Shown here piece after piece: positions 1-10,999 of a stretch of DNA of 64,000 nt. Every line of letters starts with the position of its first letter. Within the stretch, counting starts at the first letter, position 1. Below the pieces are notes generated by a model that saw only the letters and a list, made by a program, of their open reading frames with translations, did no database searches and was not told the DNA's origin. Both the position numbers and the translations under genes were made by a program. The stretch is from the NCBI GenBank assembly GCA_033977485.1, contig CM066987.1, positions 89,002,588 to 89,066,587 of the forward strand. Direction: 5' to 3'. The stretch is from Hydrangea macrophylla (Eukaryota; Streptophyta; Magnoliopsida; Cornales; Hydrangeaceae).

Positions 1-919
1 CGAGTTTTGGGTATATTTAATATTTATGCACATTGATTTTTTTTTCAAGAGAGAGGGGGATGAGATCATGAGACTGATAGGGAGTAATGGGTATTACCTA
101 CAGATCTGCGACGGCGCGAGTTAAGAGTTGAGATCTTCACTTCAGATCAGTCACAGAGAGGACTATAGAGGGTGGCTGCGGTTGCAAGGATTGAAGGTGT
201 GTTAGGGTTTCTTGGTAAAGAAGATGATAAGGGTAAGCAAAGGGTTAATTGGTAAGCATGAAAAGAAAGTATAAAGATTTTCTTGGTAAGGGAAGGCTTT
301 CTTGGTATTGATAAAAAGAAAGTAAAAAGCTTCTCAATCAATGTGAGACGTCAGGAGTCTGTGGAAAAGTACAAATATAAAAATATAAAAGGACTTTAAA
401 GCCAAGTATATGTATTCTGTAGAGTTGTAAGCAGTTATTACATTGTCAGTTGGTTGTCTCATTCAGAGAGAGAGAAGGAATAAAATAAAGAGAAAAATAC
501 ACTAACCTTTGAAAAGTCTATGATCAGTGTATTAGAAGTATACAAAGTAGAGTCAGGGTGTATTTAATGACAAGTCTATACCTTATTTACATTCGGTAGG
601 TTCGGTAGAAATCGATTTTTCAATTTGAAGAACCGTGCACCGACTGTAAACTAAGTTTTTCTAATTTTGAAAACCGAGCACCGACCACTTGTGATATAAA
701 CCGACCAAAACCGTGAAATCCGGTCGGTCTCGGCCGGCCGGTTTGGTGTGGTGGTTTTTTTTTACAGCTAACCCCAACACTAGGGGCTGCGATCAACATC
801 ACCACCACCACCTTGTGCCGCTTGGAAAGTAGGCAAGAAGGTCAACGAATGCTCGACTTTTTATGGCTTTTGGGGTAATGCACAAGATATCAAATTCTCT
901 TAAGATAAGAAGCCATCGA
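1..919. other. No gene recognised; AT-rich flank with CGG-rich repeat
   Basis: No coding region is recognisable. Bases about 590-760 carry repeated short motifs of the type accgac/cggtcgg, including a GC-rich palindromic core (cggccggccgg) near 731. The look is that of a degraded repeat, but I cannot assign it to a family. The two short open frames here show no family signature and are probably chance. Confidence 0.5.
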
Positions 920-2395
920 TGTTGGGTTTGTGCCCTCAAACCATTACTTTATATAGGAGACATTGACATTTTAATATATGGATCAGCTTTACATTTAGTT
1001 ATGTATGTTTCTTTCATGAGATGATTGTTATCCTTAAGTATCATAGTAAGTAATGCGTGTATGTATGAGATACATACAAGTGAGATACGAATTACTATTC
1101 TTTGTTACTTAGAACGTGTCACAGTGGATGATGAGACTGGATATCTCATCAGGTTTACACTGTAGCATGATTAACTACCATTGGATGGAGTGATTAATCT
1201 CAATCACTAGAGCGTTACTCTTAGTTAATATGCTAGTGCTTATAGTGCATTGACGAACCTGAGCTTTCCTATTGACACTCAAGACTGTCAATCAGTCGAT
1301 AGGAACTCATAACTTGTATAAGGTACGTGTTCTCAATCTTGAGACGATTATGAACACAGACTGTGGACATGACTGCTTTGACTTACCAATCAGTGAGGTC
1401 TATTGAAGATCAACACCTGGGTATCTTGCGTATGTCATGTTCATAGGGTTGTGAACATATATTGTCAAGATAGAATCTACCCTCTGATTCAGAGTAAGCA
1501 TTCCCTTGAGAATGTCACCAAGTCGATTACTGAGTACTGCAGTCTTGTTGATAAGAGTTATCAACATGTTTGGTAATCATGAGAGGTGAATGGGACTCAA
1601 GGAATACAAGAAGTAATCATGATTCAGGTTGACAGTAACAGTTATCCGACTACCTGAATATGATTACGAATGCTGAAGGTAGAGGGACATTAGTACAACA
1701 TACAAGTCTAATTATCGCTTCGGATATGTTCTTTTGCGTTGGAGTTCAGTTATCGTTTTATAGTGGAGTAAACGTTAACTGACCAGTTAGTTAGTTTGCT
1801 GATCAAAGAGTTTGGTCACGGTAATTAACAAACTGGTCTGAGCCAACAATTAAGAGCCTAGGAGGTCCCACTCTTAGCTCCGTCAGGATACTTGGAAAGA
1901 CACATGAGGAAGTTGTCAAGACAAGTTCGATCGATTGAAGTATGTTCGATCGACTGAAGTCTTGGCAGTCTCGATCGATCGAGAATGGTTCGATCGATCG
2001 ATGGTTCGATCGATCGAAGGTCTTCGATCACTCGAAGTCTAGGTCGGTTCTGAGAATCTATAAATAGGGCAGCTGCGTTCTAGAAAAAGGGTTCGTCGTT
2101 TTGAACGTCAGAAGCTGCAGAAACTGTTTTAGAGCACCAAACCTTCTCATTCCTTTCCATTAGGGTTCCCACTAACCCTAGTCCTCCCTGCGAGCATCCA
2201 TAGGAGTCATAAGAGTGAAGCCCATCTAGTGGAAGCTACTGGAAGCTGAAGAAAATCAGAATTGGGTTCAAGACACTAAGGTATAACTCTTGTCCCCTCT
2301 TGTGCGCATCTATGGAATTAACGAGTAGTAGATCCTGGGCTACCATTAAGTTTTTATAACTTGACTTTTCCGCTGCGTGTTTAAACTTTTAACTT
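920..2395 (+). mobile_element. Copia-like LTR, copy 1
   Basis: This ~1.48-kb segment starts TGTTGGGTTTGTGCCC and aligns along almost its whole length with the reverse complement of 55191-56651, sharing blocks such as gatcaacacctgggtatctt. At the other copy the LTR end is followed directly by an initiator-tRNA-Met primer-binding site, which identifies the repeat as an LTR and gives its polarity. No primer site follows copy 1; degraded gypsy sequence abuts it instead, so this is a solo or truncated LTR. Bases 1925-2040 hold repeated cgatcgatcga palindromes. A TATA-like string (tctataaatagg) lies near 2058. Assignment to Ty1-copia rests on the Met primer site and is inference. Confidence 0.75.
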
Positions 2396-2494
2396 AAACT
2401 GTTTTTTCCATCAATCGAACCATGCGCCCTGAGAGGGCTGGCTTGGAGAGCACGAACCGCAAGGGGTCACTCCTAGGGATAAGGTGCACCGTAT

Positions 2495-3530
2495 GACTCA
2501 AGGTAGTGTCGGAATTTGTGTGCAGCAAAAACGAGTACGAGACAATGGTGTTCGATCTGAGTATGTATACCGTGTCTCAGTGTCACGGACAACTCGGCTG
2601 ATATAGCACACTGGCCTCTCTTGACCTTCCACTTCTTGGGCAAGGAGTGCCCCTATGGATTTTGAGGTAGAAGTGAGGTAGAGGAGGAAGGTATTCTCAG
2701 AGTGGGTGCTGCCATGGTGGAGGGTGCCATTAACGCCTTCTAGACTTCTTCGAAAGCGTCTTGGTGTGCGGTCTCCCATTTGAATCTCATTTGTCCTTTT
2801 AAGAGAGTTCCAAATGGGTGAATGATTTCTGCGAGAGCGGGGATGAATCGTCATAGGTAGGACACCTTTCCCAAGAACTGCTTTAGTTGTTTTTGGGACG
2901 TTGACGGTGGCATATCCATAATTGATTGGCCCTTCGAGGGATCTAGGTCGATGCCATGACGGTGTACCACAAAGCCCAAGAACTTGCCTGCTGAAACTCC
3001 AAAGGCGCACTTGAGGGGGTTCTTGCGGAGATTAAACTTCCGACATCGTTCAAAGACCTTGCAAAGGTCTTCCGTGTGTTGCTTTCCTCGTGGCAACTTC
3101 ACGACAATATCGTCCACGTAGTCCTCCAAGTTGTGATAGAGCATATCATAGATGATAGCTGTCGTTGCCCTTTGATAGGTGGCACCTGCATTTTTTAGCC
3201 CAAAGGGCATGACAGTGTAGTACAAGTTTCCAAAGGGCGTCCTGAAATCAGCACCTTCGGGATCCATCTTGATTTGATAATATATGCTAAAACCATTCAT
3301 AAAAGAGAAATTCTGACGACCTGAGGTGGTGTCAATGAGTGTGCCAACATTTGGCAAAGGAAATTCATCCTTTGGGCATGCTTTATTCAAGTCTCGAAAA
3401 TCGACGCAGATTCTAATTTGTCATTCTTTTCTTTACCAAAACAATATTCGTCAGCAACGTGGGGTGTTTGATAGGCTTAATGAACCCTGCATGAAGGAGC
3501 TTTTCAACTTCACTGAGGTTCCTATTTGAC
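2495..3530 (-). pseudogene. Gypsy reverse transcriptase and partial RNase H, broken
   Basis: The reverse transcriptase copies the retroelement RNA into DNA and RNase H removes the RNA strand. Visible motifs in order on the minus strand: a VEKLLHAGFIKPI-like start (~3515), ACPKDEFPLPN (~3370), YYTVMPFGLKNAGATYQR (~3225) and the catalytic box YVDDIVV (~3115). These are followed by a FLGKVSYLRRFIP-like connection and an RNase H start with LAQEVEGQERPVCYIS (~2635) and KFRHYLESYG (~2500). At least two frameshifts (near 3400 and 2870) and in-frame stops separate these pieces. The catalytic aspartates of YVDD survive. The missing RNase H end and integrase show 3' truncation. Confidence 0.85.
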
Positions 3531-3815
3531 AGGGCGGTTGTTGGTTAACATTAAGGTTGTGTGTGACAAGCGTACTGGCCATCCCAGGCATTTGATCATA
3601 CGTCCATGCAAAAACATCATTGTATTCTTGGAGTAGGGAGATGAGTGTCGCTCGCGCTTCCAGCTCAAGGCATTTAGAGACAAAGGTGATTCGAGAAATT
3701 TCCCTTGGGGAGCAAGGTTGACTTCGTCAACCTCGAGCCCCGTGGTACGTGGTCCGTCCTGTAGAGATTCAGGTGCTGGTTTGGCTTCGGTGACCTCTCT
3801 TTCACCTTCTACCAT
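3522..3815 (-). pseudogene. Gypsy pol linker upstream of RT
   Basis: This open minus-strand stretch lies between protease and RT of the same dead element. Its end resembles the conserved linker just before plant gypsy RTs: a YDQMPGM motif is readable at ~3595-3575 in a shifted frame, followed by a histidine-rich LVTHNLNV string. It has no separate function. It contains a frameshift relative to the RT frame. Confidence 0.5.
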
Positions 3816-4179
3816 ACTGCAAGATGAAGGCTCGAGGCCCCCAGATGAAGAGTTTGGCCCCGACTGGGCACACCGTCATAAACGGTATGCGAAACGTTCG
3901 TCTAGGAGTCTGATCGAATACATTCTGGGGAGGAGCTACGGCGTTTTTGCCTTGGGGCAAAGTCTTCCTTCTTCATGTCTTCCCTTCGAGGAAGGACGAT
4001 TCCTCGCGGTGGACTATGAGGTAGCACCTCCTCCTCATGGTCAAGGTTCTCAAAAAACTGAGCATCCATCATATCGGCTTCGTGAGCGTCGAACGGTCGT
4101 CGAGTGCCAATGATGGTGAATAGTTTTCGTCCCTCGCCAGTGTCAATCCTCCCCTTCATGCATTGGTGATAAGTCGAGG

Positions 4180-4440
4180 GGGTAATACCTTGTGCATCCA
4201 AGCTCGCCCAATGAGAAGGGAATAAGATGTGCCAGCATCAAGGATATGAAATGAGGCCGGTGCATAGAAATTTTCCAAGTCGAAGAGCCGCAGTCACAAA
4301 TCTGCTAGATCGGCGCGTGTCATTACCAAAGCTTGCAATATCAATTGCATGCGGGATGAGCTTTTCCTATGGTATCCTCCCGCCCTAAATGTTGACAGTG
4401 GCATGATGTCGAGAGAGGCCCCTCCATCAAGGAGCACACT
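4180..4440 (-). pseudogene. Gypsy aspartic protease region, broken
   Basis: On the minus strand the string VLLDGGASLDIMPLSTF (~4435-4385) matches the active-site loop of plant gypsy proteases, with DGGAS in place of the usual D-S/T-G-A. Some 150 bases on, DAGTSYSLLIGRAWMH (~4240-4190) matches the second conserved block, the family's LLGRPW-like motif. The enzyme would cut the gag-pol polyprotein. An in-frame stop lies between the blocks, so this copy is inactive. It sits between gag and RT as expected. Confidence 0.7.
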
Positions 4441-4841
4441 TTAAAATTCCACATCATGTACAGCAGCAGACACATAGAGGGGATAAATTATGGGGGTGAG
4501 AACCTGAATATCTGCCTTAGTAAAAATAATGGTGACCTCATTTCCCGAATGCCTCGACGTATCAAACCATTTGAACGAAGTGGAGCCTTTATCGTGTGAG
4601 AGGTTGTCAACACTTGCAATGTGGATTGATGTTGTCAGTAGGGGCGACAAGTCAACTGAAGGGGAAATCTTGTCAAGTCCAATGAAGTAGGAATTCATGC
4701 TTCTCCCACGAAGGCAGTGAGACGCCACGCTCACAACGTTCCCTTTGTGGGTAGCTCTGTCCTCCTCGGGTTAGGTGGTGATCTGCAATTCTCCATCCGC
4801 TATCTTTTTGGCGGAAGATGTCCGAAGCACCCAGCAATCCT

Positions 4842-5782
4842 TCATTGGGTGTTTGACGAGCTGGTGGTACACGCAAGTCGGCCTCGGTGGGTGGCGTCGC
4901 CGGCGGACGGAGAAGAAGAACACCGTCCTTTACCCAATTCTTGAAAATGGCCCAGGACTTCTCTCAAACTGCAGGGAAAAGGAGATAGGGCATTGACATC
5001 TTCTCTACGGCGCTTGTTACTATTAGCTTTGGCAGTGTAATGACCATTTTTCTTTTCTTCAATGACAACTCTAGTGGTGTAACGTTGTGAGCCAGAAGAA
5101 CGATTATCCCAAATCCGTGAAATTTGTTTGACGTCCTTAGCAAGGTTACGAGCTGCCACCAATAGATCTGAGAATGTTTTGAAGGAATGATTGTTAATAT
5201 GGACGCGGTAGTCCCGAATCATGCCAAGGATGCATCGTTGGACCAGGCCTTCCTCTGTAGTGTTCTCGTGACACTCCATGGCACGGTCTCGAAAACGGTC
5301 TACGTATTTAAGTAGGGACTCTGTGTCCCCTTGTCCTTCGCGAGATAGGGAGATGGTGATCATTTTTTCTGTGACACTTAAGAACTTTGGATGGAACATT
5401 GAAGCCAACTGTGCCCAAGACTCGGGCTCCAAGTTGGAGTACCAAGTACATGCTCTATCGGTCAAGGATTTGGAGAATTCCCTCAAACAAAGATTTTATT
5501 TTCCCCGAAGGTTCCGAGACTATCAAGGAATTTTGACACATGCTCCCTAGAGTTTCCCCATTTTCCATCGTAACGAACGTCCAAGTTGGAGTACCAAGTA
5601 CATGCTCTATCGGTCAAGGATTTGGAGAATTCCCTCAAACAAAGATTTTTATTTTCCCCGAAGGTTCCGAGACTATCAAGGAATTTTGACACATGCTCCC
5701 TAGAGTTTCCCCATTTTCCATCGTAACGAACGAACTTGGGACTATATATCCCTTCGGGGTAGGGAAGGCTAGCGAGCGTCAA
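4842..5782 (-). pseudogene. Gypsy gag (capsid) remnant with internal tandem duplication
   Basis: The minus-strand frame 5486-4842 reads as a retrotransposon gag domain: REFSKSLTDRACTWYSNL, SWAQLASMFHPKF, then LLKYVDRFRDRAMEC, the helical core of plant gypsy capsids that packages RNA. The amino-terminal part (5782-5486) repeats the segment RYDGKWGNSREHVSKFLDSL because of a 152-bp tandem duplication, so the reading frame is spoiled. No CCHC zinc knuckle is visible downstream; the carboxy end becomes shifted sequence. Confidence 0.8.
5428..5732. repeat. 152-bp tandem duplication inside gag
   Basis: The sequence starting tccaagttggagtaccaag at 5428 recurs at 5580, and both copies end at cgtaacgaacg (5579 and 5732). 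They differ by one extra T in a poly-T run, so periods are 152-153 bp. The near identity suggests a young event in an otherwise old element. A multiple of three would be needed to keep frame; 152 is not. Confidence 0.95.
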
Positions 5783-6308
5783 GAGGTATGGTGATCTTTG
5801 GTATCAAGACTCTCTCTCTCTCTTCGCAAGAGAGACTCAACTTCAGCAAGAGTAACATAGCCCGTGGGGGCCTAGGATGGAGGAGCAACGTCCGCAGTCA
5901 ACGTTGATCCTTTGGCCTATTGATGATGAGGCAGATTGGCGTCACAGATGGAGGTGCGTATCAAGTTGTCGAGCCCCGAAGTGCCATTCTGGGCTGGTAA
6001 TGGTATAATCCCTCGGCCGCGCAAGGGTGGTGAGAGCCTCCAAGATGCAGTATTGCTGTTCCTCGAGTTTATAGAGGTGTTTCTGTTGCTCCTCCATTTG
6101 CTTGAGTCGCTTCAGAATAGTAGGGTCCAGTGCAACAACTGATTCCTAGGAATCATGAGTTTGGGATTGTTCGTTATCCTTGCTGGGTTCCATCCCTAGA
6201 GGGTGTGCATAGGAACCCGTAGGGAGGGCCTTGGACTTCTTTGGGGGGACGTCTCTTAGGCTTTGGTGCAGGTGGTAGTTGTTCACTAACCATACTTGCG
6301 AGTATACT

Positions 6309-6324
6309 CCCACTGTGGTCGCCA
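6309..6324 (-). other. Primer-binding site of the gypsy element
   Basis: On the minus strand the string TGGCGACCACAGTGGG follows the presumed LTR end. TGGCGAC at this position is the usual start of a tRNA 3'-end complement in Tat/Ogre-like gypsy elements. The tRNA species was not checked. Confidence 0.55.
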
Positions 6325-6327
6325 AAA

Positions 6328-7437
6328 TGTGTGGGTTCTTTTGTAGTATGTGTGAGAGAGTATAACACGTAAGCAAGTTAGTGGGACTATACAATAACAA
6401 AATAATAATGCTACAATAGATGTATAGAGAGACAGATCTGGAGAGAGAAATTGGCTCGAGTGAGAGCCAAGGTAATCCGAAGTAAAAGAGACAGAGAGCA
6501 GTATAGGTGGCTTCCTTAGCGAGGTTCCTAAGACGGTGGATAAGAAAGGAGGGCGGTTGATAAGAAATGGTAGAATGATAATTTCGACTATAGGACATGC
6601 TGATGAGATGGGTAGGACGCGCTATCGTCTAGTAATAAGGTGGAAGACGTAAGTGTGCTTTGGCGATGGGATGGTGGTTGTAGGCAGAGGAATGGGGTGA
6701 GATGATCATTCTATCTGAGGGGTGTTGGTGAGATGATTATTTGAAGCGGTGGTTTGAGGGTGATGGTTACTTTCAATAGAGAGACGGTAGCATGCTGTGC
6801 ATGATTGAAGTTGGTAATGAGTAGTTATGTGGCTACACGCTAGGGGTTGTAAATGGTTTGGGGGCAGGTGATGGGAAGAATGGGTTGCAGTGACGGTGTG
6901 AGTGACGTGATGAGATGGGAGGTGTAAGTGAGGATGCACGTGTCTCTCTCTTTCTTTGGGACTAACCCTAGCTTACCTCTTATGAGGCGATCGGTAGCTA
7001 GGGAGATACCCTCGACACTAGCCACCCAGCAATGAACTCTCGAGCTCCCACTAAGGTGGTACAGTTAAGTCCGACTCCTGACCAAGGGTGTTTGTATCGT
7101 ATCTGTAATGACGTCTTATTAAAAGTTAGTAACAGCATCATTGTCAAGATGCTTGGTGGAGGTTGATAGGTCTTTGAGATGGTAAGGTGGTAGTATAACT
7201 CATGAAGTGCCCATAGTGGTTCGAAGGTCTTGGAGATTTAGGAGCTTCTAAGGTGAGGATTCCTTCAAAAGGTAGTGAATAGTTCTTTGGAGACAACGAA
7301 GAGTCCTTCGGAGGTCCCAAGGAGTCCTTCAGCGTATCTCGAGGAGTCCTACCCAGGATTCTCCTCTCGAAGTGGTGACTTTGGAGGTTCGCAAGAGTCC
7401 TCTTTGATGCCTCTAGGGAGGGGAGCATACTTTCAGT
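6328..7437 (-). mobile_element. Presumed 5' LTR of the gypsy element (outer edge unresolved)
   Basis: This non-coding stretch lies just upstream of the primer site in element orientation. On the plus strand it starts TGTGTGGG, consistent with an LTR ending in CA on the minus strand. Bases 7240-7420 hold several imperfect copies of aggagtcctt-like words. There is no second copy in the window, so the outer edge cannot be fixed. The sequence continues after the MITE at 8038. Confidence 0.4.
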
Positions 7438-8029
7438 CTATGTAGCACGGACACTTCACTTTGGGTGTCGTTTCCGTATCATGTCCGTGTCAGACACCGA
7501 CACTCGCCGGACACGCTTCACCACGTGTCAGTCACTCTATAAAACGTGTCTTAAATATTTTAATATCGGACACACCTTGATCACGTGTCGGACACGCAGC
7601 CGACATGGCCGAACACACAAATGAATGCAACATGGTGGCCTCTCATTAGAAATGCGTTTTAAAACTGAGGCAATAATCTTAATATTGTAAAATTGGGGAT
7701 AAGCAATTGGTTTATTTGAGAATACTAGAAACATGATGTGTTTGTATCCTGTTTAATGGTTATGTTTTGTAATCATTTTATGAGTACATGTTGTAAGTTG
7801 CTATTTGCCTAGTTTCTATAGGTGAATATTAGAATATGTAATGTAATGTTGATATTTAATCCTCTCTTCTTCTTCTTCTTTTACTTCAAACTAAATTATA
7901 GTTTTTAGAAATATTTTTTTATTTGACGTATCCTAGCCGTCTCCGTATCCTACTTTTTTGGAATTTTCCATATCGCCGTCTCCGTGTCGAGTCATCTCCG
8001 TGTCACGTATCCGTATCCGTGCTACATAG
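7438..8029. mobile_element. hAT-like MITE, 592 bp, with 8-bp target duplication
   Basis: Terminal inverted repeats are ctatgtagcacggacac at the left and, read inverted from the right, ctatgtagcacggatac. Perfect 8-bp direct repeats CTTTCAGT flank it (7430-7437 and 8030-8037). Subterminal copies of ccgtatc/ccgtgtc words occur at both ends. No coding capacity is present. An 8-bp duplication is characteristic of hAT transposons; superfamily assignment is from that and is inference. Confidence 0.88.
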
Positions 8030-8037
8030 CTTTCAGT

Positions 8038-8759
8038 TACATTACATATCATCTCCACGTCTCCTCTCAAAGATTCAACGTTTAAACCAAGAAACCCTTG
8101 TCTTCATCTCTCTCAGAGTCTCAATGTTTTGAGTGTTTGTCATCTTTGCAACAGATTTATTGAAGACCCATAGTGAGGTAGCACACTCCCTCTCTCTAAT
8201 ATATTGTATGTGTATATATATGCATTATGTATGTGTATAACGAATATTAGACATTGCCTTTTATTGCTTTCTGATTGGATCCTTGGGTTTTATGATTTTG
8301 TGTTTGAAGAAAATTTTTGTTACATTTTGAAGGAGGCAAAAGCGCCAATGTAAACTAATTTGTTTAAGTTTTTGTAGGTTTCTAAAAAATTTGTTTGCTT
8401 ACATTTTTGTCCTTTTGATTTTGCACAAAATGGAATCAGCTTAAGTAAAATATTATGCATTTTTTTTATATTCAATCTTCAATTTAAGACTGAACTCATA
8501 ACCGAGGTACCTAAACCAAACCAAACCAAACCAAAAATAGTCGATTATGTTCGGTTCGATTCGGTTTTTCTATGCACTCGGTGACAACTCCTTGAAGCCT
8601 TCCCTGAAGTTCCTCTGTGAAGGACTTGAACTGCGAGTGCTAATCTGGAGTCGAGAATCCAAATTGACTCTCACACAAATAACTTGATGTTGGTTGGTTC
8701 CAAGGCGATTCGAAGAACTCCGGGTGAGAAATTGTGAGTTCCCCATCCATGGCTGCAAG
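8038..8759. other. Unassigned sequence between two hAT-like elements
   Basis: The first ~130 bases continue the sequence interrupted by the MITE. The rest is AT-rich, with a ccaaa tandem run at 8514-8534. From ~8570 the sequence is more balanced and continues after the next insertion (9721), so 8570-8759 plus 9721 onward was once contiguous. No protein family recognised. Confidence 0.5.
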
Positions 8760-9712
8760 TACAGGTGTCTATGAACTGAGTTTTGTAGGCTCATCTTGAG
8801 CTCGAAGTATCAACACCCTGCTCAAGCTTGGCTCGAGCTCGATAACTTAAACACGCAAGCTCAAGCTCGGCTCGTTAGAAAATGATTAAGCTTGAGCTCA
8901 CCTCATTTAAGCTCAGCCAATCAATCTCAAGGCTCAAGCTTAGCTAATAACTCAAACCAAGTTCCGGTCAAAGCTAGACTTGAAGGAGAGCCGCAGCCTA
9001 TAGCTAAAGAAATGATGGGGATCTGGTATTTATAGATTGCTTTCCACCTTCCCATTTTCATTCACCACCGATGTGGGACAACAAAAAGGAGCAAACTATA
9101 CACAATGTGCTGACAACCTTTGCCTTTGGGCTTTGTGCTAACAACATCTGCCTTTGGACAACAAAAAGAAGTATCACGTGAATGACGTGATGCAACTTGT
9201 CACTTGTGGTCAATATATGCCAATACTATTTTTATTTGCATATATTATGTATAATAACAGTAATACCTACCTAGGTCTATATATATAATATACATATATT
9301 ATATATTATATATTACCCTTTCAGAACATATTTTTTTTTAATAATTGAATATTTGAATATGTAAATATAGTGAAAGTAATATAACTTCTATATATTTATA
9401 AAAACAGATATGTACAACACATAATATATATATATATATATATAATTATATGTATCTAAAATAACATTATAATTTCTAAATTTTGTGTGTGTATATATAC
9501 ATACAAGTTTTTAAACGAACCTATTAACGAGCTTTTTCACAAGCCTACTTAACGAGCCTTAATCAAGCTTGTTCACGAGCTTTCAGGTATGCTCAAGCTT
9601 GGCTCGTTTACTAAACGAGCTTTGGCTCGTTTAAATGAGCCAAGCCGAGCCAAGCAATTATTGAGCCGAACCTCGAGCCCTTGTTGAGCAGCTCAGCTCG
9701 TATACACCCCTA
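8760..9712. mobile_element. hAT-like non-autonomous transposon, 953 bp, with 8-bp target duplication
   Basis: The left end is TACAGGTGTCTATGAACTGAG-like and the inverted right end TAGGGGTGTATACGAGCTGAG-like, matching at most positions. Both are flanked by perfect GCTGCAAG (8752-8759, 9713-9720). The interior is full of degenerate gagctcggctcg words near both ends and has an AT-dinucleotide-rich middle (9280-9510). There is no open frame of note. A related composite copy lies at 16661-17533, which shares the internal tttatag...accgatgtggga block. Confidence 0.9.
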
Positions 9713-9720
9713 GCTGCAAG

Positions 9721-10856
9721 TTTGTGGCTGAGGTCAATGTTGCCCTCCCATGGTGATCGGAATATAGCAGTAACCATGTCCTCCAATGCAGGCCCGGCCC
9801 TGGGCAGAAGCAACATTGGCCATTGCCTAGGGCACCCAAATCCACTTCCAATATACGAGTACTAGTAGTAATTTATCCCATGTCACAACCCAATTCAAAG
9901 CCCTTAAAACCTTACCCCCAAACAAACCCTAGCCTATAAATCTTTAACGGTTCATATTGAATCTCAGATAAAATGTGGCTGAGAAGCATTCAGACAGCAT
10001 TGATGGGACAACATCGATGATCCTTTTGTTGACTTTTCAAAAAAAAATAGAAATGAATTCTAACCTAAGTACGCACTCTCTCTCACACACATAACATCAA
10101 CCAATCCTCTCTACTTTCTAATAGTCGGAGCACTACCACCAATGTTCTAAAAATCGCTATGAAAAAAATTTAAAAAAAAAAAAGACAACTGTCTAGTGGT
10201 TCAAGAAAATAATATATTAATTTATTAAATATTAGTAAGGCCAAAAGGAGATAGGTTAAATAATACCATTGTCTTTCTTGATTCTTCTTCTACACATCCT
10301 AAATAAATAAGCAATGGCTTTACAGGCACACATTCACAACGGCGGCGAGAAGAAAGAACAAAAAACGAGAGAAGATTGGAAACAGAGATCTCAGACAGAG
10401 ATCTTTTCTGCAATATATATTTCATCCAAAACCTCTCCTAGTGTGATCCCAACCCTTAAAAAAGGGAACAAGCAGCTGAATCCTTGGTAATCCTTTTGCA
10501 GACTTTTCAAAAAAAAAAAAATGATAAATTTAAATTCTAACCCAAGTACGCTCCCCCCAAGCCGAACAACCTACTCCCCCTCCCCCCCCCCCCCCCCCAA
10601 AATCCTCTCTCCTTTCTAACAGTCGAAGCACCACCACCAATGTTTAAAAAAATCTCTAGGCGCTAGTCGGGCGGTGGAGGTGGCCTAGCGCTTAGGGGGC
10701 CTAGGCTAAAAATTTATGTTTAAATAAAATTAATAATACATAGACAGTAGTAAGCTATATAACTAAAGGGTGTGAAGTTTGAGACATCTAGAAAGCGTCT
10801 AGTTGTAAAATATTATAACTTCTAATAGTAAGCTATATTGAATTAAGTTCAAAGGT
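9721..10856. other. No gene; diverged internal direct repeats and poly-C tract
   Basis: Two diverged ~200-bp blocks, 9975-10165 and 10445-10655, share the order: atccttttg, gacttttc plus poly-A, aagtacgc, tctctcctttcta, agtcg, agcaccaccaccaatg. The second carries a C-run at 10577-10599. Bases 10655-10720 contain taggcgctagtcggg / ggcctaggct words typical of a common degraded plant hAT MITE end. No coding region is supported. Confidence 0.6.
10192..10400. repeat. Empty-site copy of a ~200-bp duplicated segment
   Basis: This segment aligns with 12128-12164 joined to 14048-14236: tagtggttcaa...atatattaa...ccaaaaggagataggtt, then taccattgtctttcttgattc, tttacaggcac and ggcggcgagaagaaaga. In this copy the 1.9-kb element at 12165-14047 is absent, so it serves as a paralogous empty site. 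Confidence 0.85.
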
Positions 10857-10992
10857 CATGTGAAAAAAATCAAAACAATGTGTGATTTTTGCAAACTTAT
10901 AATTTCTCTGTGTGGTTCTTTCAGAAATAATCGGACATTTGGGGTAGCACTAGAAAATACATATATCCTATAAAAAGAAAATACATAGGACA
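10857..10992. repeat. Direct repeat, left copy, beside the RTE fragment
   Basis: Starts catgtgaaaaaaatca and ends aaaatacataggaca. It is roughly 85-90% identical by eye to 11702-11833. The two copies bracket the RTE LINE fragment. Confidence 0.9.
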
Positions 10993-10999
10993 TACATTG

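Larger units (their letters stand above)
2495..6327 (-). mobile_element. Degraded Ty3-gypsy retrotransposon, internal region
   Basis: Read on the minus strand the order is primer-binding site (~6324), gag (5782-4842), protease (4440-4180), a linker (3815-3520), reverse transcriptase (3510-2760) and the start of RNase H (2760-2495). That is the normal gypsy order with the integrase missing. Frames are interrupted by many shifts and stops, so it is dead. The gag to RT motifs are of the plant Tat-like type. The element breaks off inside RNase H at ~2495, next to the copia-like LTR; no 3' LTR is seen. A 152-bp tandem duplication disrupts gag. Confidence 0.85.

Noticed and set aside
2498..3010. 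A single 170-codon gene on the minus strand
   Set aside because: The frame mixes shifted RT connection and RNase H sequence of the dead gypsy element; no independent start or family.
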